DNA of 64,000 bases. It comes from Flavilitoribacter nigricans DSM 23189 = NBRC 102662 (lineage in GTDB: Bacteria > Bacteroidota > Bacteroidia > Chitinophagales > Saprospiraceae). Below are positions 43,361 through 53,075 of this stretch, piece by piece (positions within the stretch are counted from its first letter, which is position 1; every line of letters starts with the position of its first letter). The stretch covers positions 1-64,000 of the forward strand of contig NZ_PDUD01000042.1 in NCBI RefSeq assembly GCF_002646595.1, read 5' to 3'. Made by a program: the position numbers and the translations under genes. The notes beneath the pieces are model-generated. The model was not told where the DNA came from. It searched no databases and saw nothing but the letters and a program-made list of their open reading frames with translations.

Positions 43361-46300
43361 ATGCGAAATCTTTACCTGTTCCTGATCTTTATGGTGATCT
43401 TGCAGCCCTTCGTATCGGCTCAGATCACTAATGATATCTGTAGTGATGCCATTGAATTAACGAATTTAGTCAGTTGGTGTTCGGAGCCCAATGCTTTTTC
43501 CAACGTTAACGCTGAGGACGAAGGCATCATTGAAAAACCTTTCTGCTTTTTTGATACGCCCAACAACAAGGATGTCTGGTTCGTATTCACTGCCATCGGC
43601 AATACGGTTAATATCACCGTGACCGGTGATGTGGAAACCAACCAGCAACAGGTGGGGACCCTGCAGAAGCCCAATATCGCCCTCTATTCGGGGAGTTGTG
43701 ATGAGCCAACGGAGATCGAATGTGTGGGGGATGGGATCGGCGTCAATTCTGTAAATACTTTGGGCGGCCCCCTCTCAGTCGGAGCCGTTTACTACATCCG
43801 GGTGAGTGCTCAGGATGATTTTGAGGGAACTTTTCGACTCTGTATCAATAACTATAATTCCGTTCCTGCTCCTTCCGGCGACTGTGAGCCGGGCGTGATC
43901 CTCTGCGATAAATCCCCTTTTTCCGTAGAGCAGGTTTCCGGTTCCGGTAATAACCCGAATGAGATCACGGATATTTTTTGTGGGAACGGCTCTCCGGTTT
44001 CTGAGTTTGCCACGAGCTGGTACAAATGGACCTGCGATGTGGCCGGTTCGCTTACCTTCACCCTGACCCCGCTGAACCCGGCGGACGATCTCGATTTTTA
44101 TCTGTATCGCCTGCCCAACGGTATTGACGACTGTAGTGGAAAAATCGTTTTGCGGAGTATGTCTTCCGGAGAACAGGGCGGATCCCCCTTTTCGGTCTGG
44201 GAACCCTGTACCGGACCTACCGGACTGAATCTCACGGACGCGGACGTCAATGAGAACTGCGGTTGTGATCCCGGCGACAATAACTTCCTGGCGGGTATCA
44301 ATATGGACGCCGGTGCCAGCTACGCACTGGTAGTGAGCAATTTTTCCAATTCCGGTAGCGGTTTTTCCATTGAGTTTGGCGGTACGGGCACTTTTCTGGG
44401 GCCTACGGCCAATTTCAACGCTACCCCGGAAACGATCTGCGTGGGACAGTCGATCACCTTTACGGACGAATCTGCCTACGTGGGCAATCTGGTCGGCTGG
44501 GCCTGGAATTTCGGAGCCGATGCGCAAACGCCCACCGCTTCCGGACAGGGACCTCATACCGTTACTTTTGACCGCCCCGGCGTAAAGGGAATCCAGTTGT
44601 CCGTAGAAGCGGAGCGCGGCTGTATCGTGACGGCTACCGTGCCCATTCTGGTCGAATGCTGTTCGGATCACTTTCAGACCGGGGGCGTCACTTCGGACCT
44701 GGTCTGTCCGGGTACCAACACGGGCGCCATCGACCTGGAGGTCCGATCGAATTATCCGCCGCTGTCTTACAACTGGAGTAACGGGGAAGTGCGGGAAGAC
44801 CTTTTCGGGCTGGAGGCCGGTAATTATACCGTTTCCGTGGTCGATGATGTCGGCTGCGATACGGAGCTATCCTTCGTTATCGACAGCCCTCCGGAGTTCG
44901 AGTTCGACACGTTGGTGACCATGCCGACCTGCAACGGAGGAACGGACGGGGCGGTGCAACTCCAGGTGAGCGGGGGAACACCCGGCTACGAATACAACTG
45001 GCAAAATTCCGGTTACGGGCCGGATAACGGACTGAATAACATCATGCAGGGCGACTACCCGGTCGTAGTGCGGGACATGAATAATTGTGAAACCGAATTG
45101 CTGCTACCGGTACGGGAACTGCAACTGATCCTGGATCCAACGGCCAATGCGATCACGCCGCCCTCCTGTTTCGGATTCTCGGACGGTACGATCGAACTGG
45201 ATATCGGCAACGGCCTGCCCGCCTACGAATACAACTTCAACGACGGCAATGGCTTCGGAAATAATAACATAAAGAACAATCTGCCCGCCGGGACCTATAC
45301 GGTTAATGTGCAGGATGCCAATCTCTGTAAGGGCGTATTTGAGTTCACCATCGAGGATCATCCGCCGCTCGACCTGGCCTTCGATCCTACGGACATCAGT
45401 TGTTTCGGATTGACGGACGGCGAAGTAACGGCTTTGCCTACCGGCGGCGTTGGCGATTACTCCTATACCTGGGGGACCAGCAGTAACACGGCCAGTATTG
45501 ACGGTCTGGCCGCCGGGGATTATACCGTAACCGTGCTGGACGGCAACGGCTGTGAGATCAATGGGGTGATCACGCTTACCCAACCCAATCCCCTGTTTAT
45601 TGACGTGGTCGACATTGTGGATAACCTCTGCTTCGGTGATGAAGACGGAGCGGTGAACGTACTTGGCTCCGGCGGAACGGGCCCTTACGAATACAGCCTG
45701 GACGGGATCACCTTTCAGGTCGGCACGTCCTTCGGGCAATTACCGTCCGGTACCTATGATTTTACCGTGCTGGACGCCCTGGGGTGCACCGAAACGGTGG
45801 GAGCTACGGTGAATCAGCCCGCCGAACTGACTGTCGACGCCGGGCAGGATCAAACCATCGAACTGGGATATTCCACCACGGTCCGGGCGCAGCCCAACGA
45901 TCCGATGGTAACTTATAGCTGGACACCCAGTGGTGAAGATATCTTCAACTGTCTGTTCAGCGATTGTCAGGCGGGTGAGGTCATGCCCATTAATTCTACC
46001 GTCTTTGAAGTGACCGTGACGGATCTGACCGGCTGTGTCGCTACGGACTCCGTACGGGTAGCCGTGATCAAGAACCGGCCGGTGTATATACCGAACGCCT
46101 TTTCTCCCAATGGGGATGGTCCCAATGACCGCTTTACCGTCTACGCCGGACCGGCGGTAGAAAGTATCCAATCGCTGAAAGTATTTGATCGATGGGGAGA
46201 TCTGGTCTTCGAACAGGGTGAGTTCGCGCCGAATGACGAAAGCATGGGGTGGGACGGCATGTTCAACGGCCGGATGATGAATTCGGCGGTCTTCGTTTAT

Positions 46301-46369
46301 CTGGCCGAAGTACGATTTATCGACGGGCTGGTCGTGAATTTTAAAGGAGATGTCACACTGCTCCGATGA
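43361..46369 (+). CDS. large cell-surface protein with SprB repeats and type B T9SS domain
   Basis: The 1002-residue protein has a signal peptide (1-20, ending VSAQ), two N-terminal beta-sandwich regions with conserved Cys (about 25-170 and 170-345), and a PKD-like domain (about 345-420). Five SprB-type repeats follow between about 435 and 825, each opening like CFGxTDGxV and closing AGDYTVTVLDxxGC. The C-terminus VYIPNAFSPNGDGPNDRF ... WDGMFNGRMMNSAVFVYLAEV is the gliding-motility-associated (type B) sorting domain, so it goes out through T9SS. SprB repeats occur in gliding adhesins; adhesion or matrix binding is likely. Monocistronic. Confidence 0.93.
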   Translation: MRNLYLFLIFMVILQPFVSAQITNDICSDAIELTNLVSWCSEPNAFSNVNAEDEGIIEKPFCFFDTPNNKDVWFVFTAIGNTVNITVTGDVETNQQQVGTLQKPNIALYSGSCDEPTEIECVGDGIGVNSVNTLGGPLSVGAVYYIRVSAQDDFEGTFRLCINNYNSVPAPSGDCEPGVILCDKSPFSVEQVSGSGNNPNEITDIFCGNGSPVSEFATSWYKWTCDVAGSLTFTLTPLNPADDLDFYLYRLPNGIDDCSGKIVLRSMSSGEQGGSPFSVWEPCTGPTGLNLTDADVNENCGCDPGDNNFLAGINMDAGASYALVVSNFSNSGSGFSIEFGGTGTFLGPTANFNATPETICVGQSITFTDESAYVGNLVGWAWNFGADAQTPTASGQGPHTVTFDRPGVKGIQLSVEAERGCIVTATVPILVECCSDHFQTGGVTSDLVCPGTNTGAIDLEVRSNYPPLSYNWSNGEVREDLFGLEAGNYTVSVVDDVGCDTELSFVIDSPPEFEFDTLVTMPTCNGGTDGAVQLQVSGGTPGYEYNWQNSGYGPDNGLNNIMQGDYPVVVRDMNNCETELLLPVRELQLILDPTANAITPPSCFGFSDGTIELDIGNGLPAYEYNFNDGNGFGNNNIKNNLPAGTYTVNVQDANLCKGVFEFTIEDHPPLDLAFDPTDISCFGLTDGEVTALPTGGVGDYSYTWGTSSNTASIDGLAAGDYTVTVLDGNGCEINGVITLTQPNPLFIDVVDIVDNLCFGDEDGAVNVLGSGGTGPYEYSLDGITFQVGTSFGQLPSGTYDFTVLDALGCTETVGATVNQPAELTVDAGQDQTIELGYSTTVRAQPNDPMVTYSWTPSGEDIFNCLFSDCQAGEVMPINSTVFEVTVTDLTGCVATDSVRVAVIKNRPVYIPNAFSPNGDGPNDRFTVYAGPAVESIQSLKVFDRWGDLVFEQGEFAPNDESMGWDGMFNGRMMNSAVFVYLAEVRFIDGLVVNFKGDVTLLR

Positions 46370-46375
46370 CTTAAT

Positions 46376-46418
46376 GATTCGATGATCTGATGTTTTTTCC
46401 GCATCACATCATCGAATC
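46376..46418. terminator. word-repeat hairpin between convergent genes
   Basis: GATTCGATGATCTGATG (46376-46392) pairs with CATCACATCATCGAATC (46402-46418) with one mismatch across a T-rich loop. Both arms are built from GATGAT/ATCATC words. Confidence 0.7.
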
Positions 46419-46435
46419 ATCAAATAATCAGATCA

Positions 46436-47446
46436 TCAGCTCTTAATCGGGTAGATGACTTTTGTCAGCCAGCGGCTGGGGTCCGGTTCGTTAGTCGGAT
46501 CCGTGACGTATTCCTCGATCACGGGCATTTCCGTTTCCAGCTTTTTCAGAAGTACATAGTTGTCGATAATGTTGTGGGCGCGATCCATCTGGTCGTAATT
46601 GCCGTAAAAATTAAGTATGATGGCCTGACCGTCCGGTAGCGCTACTGTTTCGAATTCTCCGCCCAGATCTACCTCTTTGGCTACGGGGATCGCCGCCATC
46701 ATTTCGGCGGTCTGGTTTTGCTCATCCCAGGAGAAATAAACGCCGCAGGGCTGTCCGGCCATGGAGATCTTCTTGGCGGAAAGTTCGTTGTACACTTTAC
46801 CCAGGTTATCTTTGTAGAATTGCTGGATCTCACTCATTTTGACCGTGCCGCGGATACCGACCATATAGGAGTAGGGCATATCGCCTTCGATGATCGTTTG
46901 TTTGGGCGTAGCGCTTCTTTTTTCCGATTCTATTTTTGTCTTCAGCTTGTTGAGGCCTCTTTCGAAATCATTCCCGATCGCTTCCGTCATGTCCATGAAG
47001 AGCAGCATGGCGTTCATGGGATAGGGCATCTTGGAGTCGAAACCCCAGGTCACATAGGTGCCTTCCGGCGAACCGGCGAAAGTCCAGGGAGCCTTGGCGC
47101 CGCCCATGCCGTCAAATTCCACATCGACCAGCAGCCTTGAGCTGGGTTCGGATTCGAGAATGGTCATTTTACCACTACCGGATTCGTCGCCGGTCCAGGT
47201 ATAATAAGCGCCTTCGCCGACGCTTTTTTCTCCCATCGTGACCTGCATGCCGGGGTCCATTTCTTTCCAGGGCGACCAGCTTTCCCAGGTCTTCAGGTCA
47301 TTTACGGTATTAAATACCTGTTCGACCGGAGCGTCAATGGTGATCGATTTGGCAGTTTTCATTTCATTGGGGGCAATCGCACCGAGCAACAATACCAGTA
47401 CGATGAGTGCACCAATTACAATCCCGGTGATCTTTAAGGCTTTCAT
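46436..47446 (-). CDS. SRPBCC (START-like) plus GyrI-like ligand-binding membrane-anchored protein
   Basis: The protein has about 336 residues from ATG 47446 (the frame extends six codons further upstream). A hydrophobic helix, ITGIVIGALIVLVLLLGAI (about 5-23), anchors it. A polyketide-cyclase/START-like domain follows (about 30-170: SITIDAPVEQVFNTVNDLKTW). The C-terminal half resembles GyrI/AraC effector-binding domains, with PYSYMVGIRGTVKMSEIQ and paired beta strands. Such fusions bind small hydrophobic or cationic ligands. A long leader of about 190 bp separates it from its promoter. Confidence 0.83.
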   Translation of the reverse strand: MKALKITGIVIGALIVLVLLLGAIAPNEMKTAKSITIDAPVEQVFNTVNDLKTWESWSPWKEMDPGMQVTMGEKSVGEGAYYTWTGDESGSGKMTILESEPSSRLLVDVEFDGMGGAKAPWTFAGSPEGTYVTWGFDSKMPYPMNAMLLFMDMTEAIGNDFERGLNKLKTKIESEKRSATPKQTIIEGDMPYSYMVGIRGTVKMSEIQQFYKDNLGKVYNELSAKKISMAGQPCGVYFSWDEQNQTAEMMAAIPVAKEVDLGGEFETVALPDGQAIILNFYGNYDQMDRAHNIIDNYVLLKKLETEMPVIEEYVTDPTNEPDPSRWLTKVIYPIKS

Positions 47447-47654
47447 AAAGGTGTGTTTAATCATACCGCCGGGTAAACACTGTACAGTTGATCCGTACGC
47501 GGGGAGATGCTGCGGTGAAATGGGGCAGCGCAGTCCTTTACGTAGTCACTTGTCGGTGGTGATGTAATACATCGCCCGGGTGTATGGTGTTTAAAAAATC
47601 AGGAACTGGTCTTAACCGATTCCAAGGGTGAAATTTTGTAAACTAATTATTTAA

Positions 47655-47685
47655 CAAAAATAAAATAAAAAATATTTGTTTCAAA
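47655..47685 (-). promoter_or_regulatory. complete Bacteroidota promoter for the SRPBCC gene
   Basis: On the minus strand TTTG (47685-47682), 19 bp, then TATTTTTG (47662-47655): an exact match to the TTTG-N19-TAnnTTTG consensus. It lies within a very AT-rich stretch. Confidence 0.65.
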
Positions 47686-47713
47686 TAAAACAAATTAAAT
47701 ACGTCCGGTTTTT

Positions 47714-47743
47714 CTTGTTTTGCCGGACTTGGCTGTATTTTTG
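47714..47743 (+). promoter_or_regulatory. promoter for the propeller-adenylate cyclase gene
   Basis: CTTG (47714-47717), 18 bp, TATTTTTG (47736-47743). The -7 box is exact. It lies about 100 bp before the TTG start and is back-to-back with the minus-strand promoter. Confidence 0.5.
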
Positions 47744-47841
47744 TTCACGGTAACCATTACCTTATATCCCAAATACAAGGAAATAAAGAGCCCGAATTCC
47801 CATAAGTAACCACAAATTTCGTGCCCGTAAAACCCTGAACA

Positions 47842-50800
47842 TTGAAACACCGCTACCGGACATATCGCTATTTGCTTACCATCCTTGGGGTTTTGTTCTT
47901 GCTGACTCCCTGGTGCCTGGCCCAGGAAGAAAACGTAGAGATAAAGGTATATGATTTTGGGGACGGTCTTAGCCACCGCAATGTATTAAAGATCCTGCAG
48001 GATGAAGAGGGCTTCATCTGGATGGCGACCATCAACGGACTCAATCGCTTCGACGGTTACGAATTTACCACTTTCAGCAGCCGGTCCGAAACCCACCCCA
48101 TTCCCCACGATGCCGTGTCCGATATGGTGCAGGACGCCAGCGGCAATATGTGGATGTCCCATCCGGATTATCTGTATTACCTGCCGAAGAACGGCCGGGC
48201 GGGAAGTGATATAAAACTCAAGCAGGGAGATATCGTGCGCCGGGAATCGGTCATTCCCTACAATCTGCATTTCGACCTGTCCGGCAAACTCTGGATGGCC
48301 ACCTACGACGAACGTTCGGCGGAAACCAGCATTCAGGTCTACCGCTCGGATTCTACCTTGCAAACGCTGTTCAAAGTGCCGGGACAATATCCCCGGCGTC
48401 CCATCGCCAGTTGGTACGGAGAAGTCTATCTGGCCGCGCACGGCACCGAGATCTGGGTACTGGATCAGGCCGGTGAGCAGCAGATGGTCTATGAGTTCCC
48501 CAACGAAAGCGAAGAGGAAGCACTGATCGTCCAATTCCAGACGACCGCCGACGGCATCTACGCCCTGCTGGATGACGGTCGCGTCTACGTAAAACGGCCC
48601 ACCTGGAACGATTTTCGCGAACACCCGATCAATGATCTGGTGAAGCGGCGTTCGCCCCAGGCCAGTGCCCTGCTGGTGGACGAACGGGAAAATCTCTGGA
48701 TCGGCGGGCGCGGCGTGCTTTGGTTCTACGATACGATCGCCAACCGGCTGGTGGATTACGATAGTCCGATCCGGCAGCAGGTGAAAAATACCTGCACCTA
48801 CCGGCAGCTCTTCCAGGACCAGAGCGGTACGATCTGGATCGCGTCGGATTTCGGTGCCATACGGATGGTCCAGTCGGATCGCCTGTTCGCCCATTACCTG
48901 AGCGGAGGCAGTGAATATTGCAGCAATGTATTCTGCAGTGTGCGCGGCATGACGGAGGATCCGCAGGGCCGGATCTACATTTCCTATTACAATTCCATCC
49001 ACGTGCTGGATCCGCAGACCAACGGGATCCGGTTGTTGTTCCCCTCCAATAATTTCTTCAATTATCCTTTCGGCCTGCAGTATCACCGGGGTTCCCTGTG
49101 GACCGGCAACGGCCTCCGGATCAACCTGAACGATCTGGCAGTAGATACCTTACTGCCGGATATTCCGCAGGAGGACCTGGGAGCCGTTATCGTGGACCGA
49201 AAGGATCAGGTCTGGATCGGTTACCGGCAGGAACTGTACCGCTTCGACCAGGCCGGAGACAGCCTGCGGCCTTTTAGCGACAGCCTCGGTCGCTGGGATA
49301 CCCTGGCCGGCCGGATCAGTTACCTCTACGAAAGTCCTGCCAGCGGTGATCTCTGGGTCTCCACCCTGGAGACGGGGCTTTATCAGATAAAAGGGGGAAC
49401 GGAGCGGACTAAACGCTACCACAACGGTACGGATAGCCCGGCCCAACTGGCGGCCAATCAGGTGAACGTCGTATACGAAGATCGCGAAGGCATGCTCTGG
49501 CTGGGCACCGCTAACGGCCTGCACCGTCTGAACCCCAATACCGATGAACTGAAGGTCTTCGGTGCGGAGGAAGGTCTGCCCAATCATTTTATCAACGGTA
49601 TCCTGTCCGAAGGCGACAGTGTACTCTGGATCAGTACGGATAACGGACTTTGCCGTTTCAGCCTGGCCTCCTACGGCTGCACCAATTTTACGACTCAGGA
49701 TGGTTTGACTTCCGATGAATTCAACCGGATGTCTTTTTTCAAATCGGCGGAAGGGCGGATGTATTTCGGGGGATTGAACGGTGTAAATGCGTTCTACCCC
49801 AGCCGGCGTTTTCTGGAAGAAGGGCAGAGCCGGCGGGATGCGAATCTCTTGTTTACCGGTTTTACCCGGCTGGACGGAGACTCGGATCAGTTGTTTTCCT
49901 ACGATATCGGACTGGACCCGGAAGAAGCCATTACGCTGACCCATAACGATCGCACTTTCTCCTTTGAGTTCGCCCTGGCCGATTTCCGGCAACCGCTCAT
50001 GAACCAGTACAGTTATTTTTTGGAAGGTTACGAGAATGACTGGTCGCCGGCCACTACCGTCCACGAAGTGCGTTACAACAACCTGCCGGCCGGCCGTTAT
50101 ACCTTTCGGGTGCGGGCCCGTTCGGCGGAAGAAGAATGGAAAACGGAGCAACTGGTCATTCCGGTGATCATCCAGGAAGCTTATTACCGGACCTGGTGGT
50201 TTTGGACGATCTGCGGCCTTATCGTCATTGCGGGCCTTTACGCCATAGCGCGCTACCGCATCTACGCCCTGCGGGAGCGAGAACGGGAACTGGAAGCGCT
50301 CGTTCAGGAACGAACCCAGGAACTGGAAGTAGAAAAACAAAAATCGGAAGAGCTGCTGCTCAATATTTTGCCGGCCGGTCTGGCCGAAGAACTCAAAGAG
50401 TTTGGTTTCGCCAAGGCCAAACGCCACGAAATGGTCACGGTAATGTTTTCGGATTTCAAGGGATTCTCACGAATTTCGGAACAACTGGAACCCGAAGCGC
50501 TGGTAGCGGAGATCGATTATTGCTTCCGTGCCTTTGACCGCATTGTGGAGAAATACAAACTGGAAAAGATCAAAACGGTAGGGGATGCCTACCTCTGCGT
50601 AAGCGGCATCAATTCGGATGAGGACGTCCGGGACGCCGAGGCGGTGATCCGGGCTGCTGTGGAGATCCAGCAGTTCCTGGCACTACGGGCCCGCGAACGC
50701 AAAGCCGGCCGCCTGCACCATTTCGAAGCGCGCATCGGCGTGCATACCGGACCCGTTGTGGCGGGGATCGTGGGCATCAAAAAATTCGCCTACGATATCT

Positions 50801-50970
50801 GGGGCGATACAGTCAATGTCGCCTCCCGGATGGAAACGAACGGCGAAGCGGGCAAAGTCAATATCTCCGAAACCACCTACGACCTGGTGAAGCACAAATT
50901 TCGCTGTACCTACCACGGCAATTTCCAGGAAAACAGCAGTGAGATTGGCATGTACTGGATTGAATTTTAA
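47842..50970 (+). CDS. periplasmic Reg_prop/Y_Y_Y sensor fused to class III adenylate cyclase
   Basis: The 1042-residue protein has a signal anchor (1-27, TTG start, no ATG nearby). A beta-propeller of Reg_prop repeats (for example FIWMATINGLNRFDG, LWLGTANGLHRLN) covers about 30-680, and a Y_Y_Y domain about 690-780 (NQYSYFLEGYENDW). A membrane helix lies near 783-803, then a coiled coil (about 808-840). The cyclase domain runs to the end. Metal ligands D871 (FSDFKGF) and D915 (KTVGDAYL) are present, and D985 in YDIWGDTVN suits adenine. It should turn an outside ligand into cAMP, using the input half found in HTCS sensors. Confidence 0.93.
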   Translation: MKHRYRTYRYLLTILGVLFLLTPWCLAQEENVEIKVYDFGDGLSHRNVLKILQDEEGFIWMATINGLNRFDGYEFTTFSSRSETHPIPHDAVSDMVQDASGNMWMSHPDYLYYLPKNGRAGSDIKLKQGDIVRRESVIPYNLHFDLSGKLWMATYDERSAETSIQVYRSDSTLQTLFKVPGQYPRRPIASWYGEVYLAAHGTEIWVLDQAGEQQMVYEFPNESEEEALIVQFQTTADGIYALLDDGRVYVKRPTWNDFREHPINDLVKRRSPQASALLVDERENLWIGGRGVLWFYDTIANRLVDYDSPIRQQVKNTCTYRQLFQDQSGTIWIASDFGAIRMVQSDRLFAHYLSGGSEYCSNVFCSVRGMTEDPQGRIYISYYNSIHVLDPQTNGIRLLFPSNNFFNYPFGLQYHRGSLWTGNGLRINLNDLAVDTLLPDIPQEDLGAVIVDRKDQVWIGYRQELYRFDQAGDSLRPFSDSLGRWDTLAGRISYLYESPASGDLWVSTLETGLYQIKGGTERTKRYHNGTDSPAQLAANQVNVVYEDREGMLWLGTANGLHRLNPNTDELKVFGAEEGLPNHFINGILSEGDSVLWISTDNGLCRFSLASYGCTNFTTQDGLTSDEFNRMSFFKSAEGRMYFGGLNGVNAFYPSRRFLEEGQSRRDANLLFTGFTRLDGDSDQLFSYDIGLDPEEAITLTHNDRTFSFEFALADFRQPLMNQYSYFLEGYENDWSPATTVHEVRYNNLPAGRYTFRVRARSAEEEWKTEQLVIPVIIQEAYYRTWWFWTICGLIVIAGLYAIARYRIYALRERERELEALVQERTQELEVEKQKSEELLLNILPAGLAEELKEFGFAKAKRHEMVTVMFSDFKGFSRISEQLEPEALVAEIDYCFRAFDRIVEKYKLEKIKTVGDAYLCVSGINSDEDVRDAEAVIRAAVEIQQFLALRARERKAGRLHHFEARIGVHTGPVVAGIVGIKKFAYDIWGDTVNVASRMETNGEAGKVNISETTYDLVKHKFRCTYHGNFQENSSEIGMYWIEF

Positions 50971-50976
50971 CTTAAA

Positions 50977-51057
50977 TGTGGAAACGTTTGAATGTGGAAA
51001 CGTGTGAATGTTGGCTCCCGATCACTTAACGTTCATACATTCTAACATTTCCACATC
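50977..51057. terminator. long imperfect hairpin after the cyclase gene
   Basis: ATGTGGAAACGTTTGAATGT near the left end faces ACATTCTAACATTTCCACAT at the right, with further pairing between. It begins a few bases after the cyclase stop and leads into the tandem repeat. It may end transcription from either side. Confidence 0.45.
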
Positions 51058-51440
51058 CCAACCGCAGCCGGGAAAGGCCACCATGAAGTAAACCATTATT
51101 AACCGGCAAAACTCCAAGCTCTCCATACCCAACATTCACACCTTCCCACATTTCCACGTTCCAACTGCATCCGGGAAACGGCACCATGAAGTAAACCATT
51201 ACTAACCGGGCAAATATCAAGCTCTCCATACCCCAGCATTCACACCTTCCAACATTTCCACGTTCGAACTGCATCCGGGAAACGGCACCATAAAGTAAAC
51301 CATTACTAACCGGGCAAACATCAAGCTCTCCATACCCCAACATTCACACCTTCCAACATTTCCACGTTCGCACGTTACAACATTTCCACGTTCCAACTGC
51401 ATCCGGGAAACAGCGCGATGATGCAAGCCTTTACTAACCG
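51058..51440. repeat. tandem repeat, about 103-bp unit, roughly four copies
   Basis: The landmark CCGGGAAA begins at 51068, 51171, 51275 and 51403, giving periods of 103, 104 and 128 bp. The longer last step contains an extra copy of ACATTTCCACGTT. Each unit holds GTAAACCATTACTAACCGG, AAGCTCTCCATACCC and ACATTTCCACGTTC. Open frames that cross it follow the repeat and are not genes. A fragment recurs at 14124-14177. Confidence 0.8.
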
Positions 51441-51465
51441 GCCACCCCAAACATCTCATTCAACC

Positions 51466-52926
51466 TCACCCCCGAAGCGGCAAAGGAAGTTTTTTGATCA
51501 CTTCCGCCTGTTTAACGGATCCCTTTTCCGAGCGGTCAAAAAGATAGGAGACGAAGCTGGTATCGGCCAATCGGTTGTAGGCAGCCTCTATGCGGAGCAG
51601 TGAAAGCGTTTCCTGGAAGATAGCGCGGTGATCGTGATCGATGGAAGAGATCTTGATGGTCACCAGGCTGCGCTCCATGACCCCCAGGGTTAGGCGGCAG
51701 AATTCCATGTCCTTGTTGGCGATGCGGTGGCCCGTGTAAGCGCGGACGGCGGTAAAAAGCCCCAGCACGCAGATCACGAAAGTCGTTAGCGGCCGAAATC
51801 CGAAGATCCCGTCGACGGCGTAGCGGATCAGCGGGAGCAGAAAGTAGGCACTAACTATAAAGCCGAAGAAACCGATCAGGGCCAGGGTGATCTGGGTGTT
51901 GCTGATGCCGGCCATGACGCCGCGGGAACGCCGGATCATGCTGGCGGTAAAATCGAGCAGGAGGCGCATGGAGAGCAGCTCGTCCTGATTGAGTTTCTCG
52001 TAGGCCAGATGCTGCAGGTAATGCGCTTCAGTCTGGATGTATTCGGGTTCATCCAGGTGGGTGAGCCGTTCTTCGGCCAGCGCTTTGATCTTTTCGTTGA
52101 CCTCGCCGGTAGCTCCGCCGCGCGGAAAACGCACCTTATAGTCAAACAGCATGGGCAGGCTGTCGCTCTGCAGGGCATCCTCCCGGGCTACGGCTTCGTC
52201 GTGCTCGATCTCGGCAATTCGTTTAATGGCCTGCACCCGCTTCTCCTGGAGGGGAGCATCCCGCAGGTACAGATAGTAATGGTGAACACTATTGATGGCC
52301 TGGGCGGCCTGCCAGAGATCCATTTCCCGCAGTTCGTCCAGTCGCTTTTTCGCCGCTTCGCGGTAGATGTTGTGCGGATAGTCTTTGAGGAAATTGATGT
52401 AATACTGCAGTTTGTCTTCCCGCTGGGCTTCCAGCCAGCGCTCTTCGAATGCTGATTTTTTATCGTACCAGTCGATAGCGATCAGTTTCAGTTCCTCGGT
52501 CAGTATGGTGAGGTTGGCTTCGAGGCTGAATTCATTGGCGTTCTTAACCGGGATCTGGTTGGAATTGAGGCGTTCCAGCCGGCCCAGTATCGTTTTGCTG
52601 TAATCACCGTCGGCAATGACCAGCGGCTGTACCCTGACCTGTTCGTACTGGTGGGCCGCTACGATCCGGCGGAGAAAAGCGGAGTGAATGAAGGGAGTGG
52701 ATAACAGGTGCGGACTGAGCAAAACCAGATAGATATCGGCGTCCCGCTCATCCTGGCTGTACCGTCGTTCGGCGAAAGCCTGCTCACTGACTTCCATAAA
52801 CTGAACGCTGTCCAGATGTCCTTCCAGATGCAGGCGCTCCAGATGGGAGGACAACTGCTGCTGGATGAATATGTCCTTACGGGCGTAGATGCAGGTAAGG
52901 TGGATGTATACCTTGGCTTCACTCAT
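51466..52926 (-). CDS. TIR-like domain protein with two membrane helices
   Basis: The 486-residue protein has an N-terminal domain (about 1-130) with a TIR/SEFIR-like pattern: VYIHLTCIYARKDIFIQQQL, then DADIYLVLLSPHLLS, then VRVQPLVI. The glutamate that NADase TIRs use would fall near STPFIHSAFLRR, where no Glu is seen, so catalysis is doubtful. A long helical middle (about 140-310) follows, then two membrane helices (about 330-360 and 375-395), and a cytoplasmic tail. The DUF4407 gene precedes it on the same strand, 224 bp away, with a hairpin between. This may be a sensor/effector scaffold or a conflict-system protein; no close family is recognised. Confidence 0.65.
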   Translation of the reverse strand: MSEAKVYIHLTCIYARKDIFIQQQLSSHLERLHLEGHLDSVQFMEVSEQAFAERRYSQDERDADIYLVLLSPHLLSTPFIHSAFLRRIVAAHQYEQVRVQPLVIADGDYSKTILGRLERLNSNQIPVKNANEFSLEANLTILTEELKLIAIDWYDKKSAFEERWLEAQREDKLQYYINFLKDYPHNIYREAAKKRLDELREMDLWQAAQAINSVHHYYLYLRDAPLQEKRVQAIKRIAEIEHDEAVAREDALQSDSLPMLFDYKVRFPRGGATGEVNEKIKALAEERLTHLDEPEYIQTEAHYLQHLAYEKLNQDELLSMRLLLDFTASMIRRSRGVMAGISNTQITLALIGFFGFIVSAYFLLPLIRYAVDGIFGFRPLTTFVICVLGLFTAVRAYTGHRIANKDMEFCRLTLGVMERSLVTIKISSIDHDHRAIFQETLSLLRIEAAYNRLADTSFVSYLFDRSEKGSVKQAEVIKKLPLPLRG

Positions 52927-53075
52927 GCCGAAAAGATAGGGTTATTCTCCTTTATGCACAAGCATAACCGAAGATGGTAAGCAGCTGTTCTAAAGGAGGC
53001 CGGGGAAGTGAGCGAATACTAAAAGAAGACCGGTCGACCGCGATCGTTAAACTTCTGACGCGGAATACCAAAACG

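Noticed and set aside
51058-51440. Possible CRISPR array.
   Set aside because: The unit is about 103 bp and nearly identical throughout, with no short repeats separated by unique spacers and no cas genes nearby.
51026-51459. Open frames through the 51-kb tandem repeat.
   Set aside because: Their residues repeat with the DNA period and match no protein type. They are a product of the repeat.
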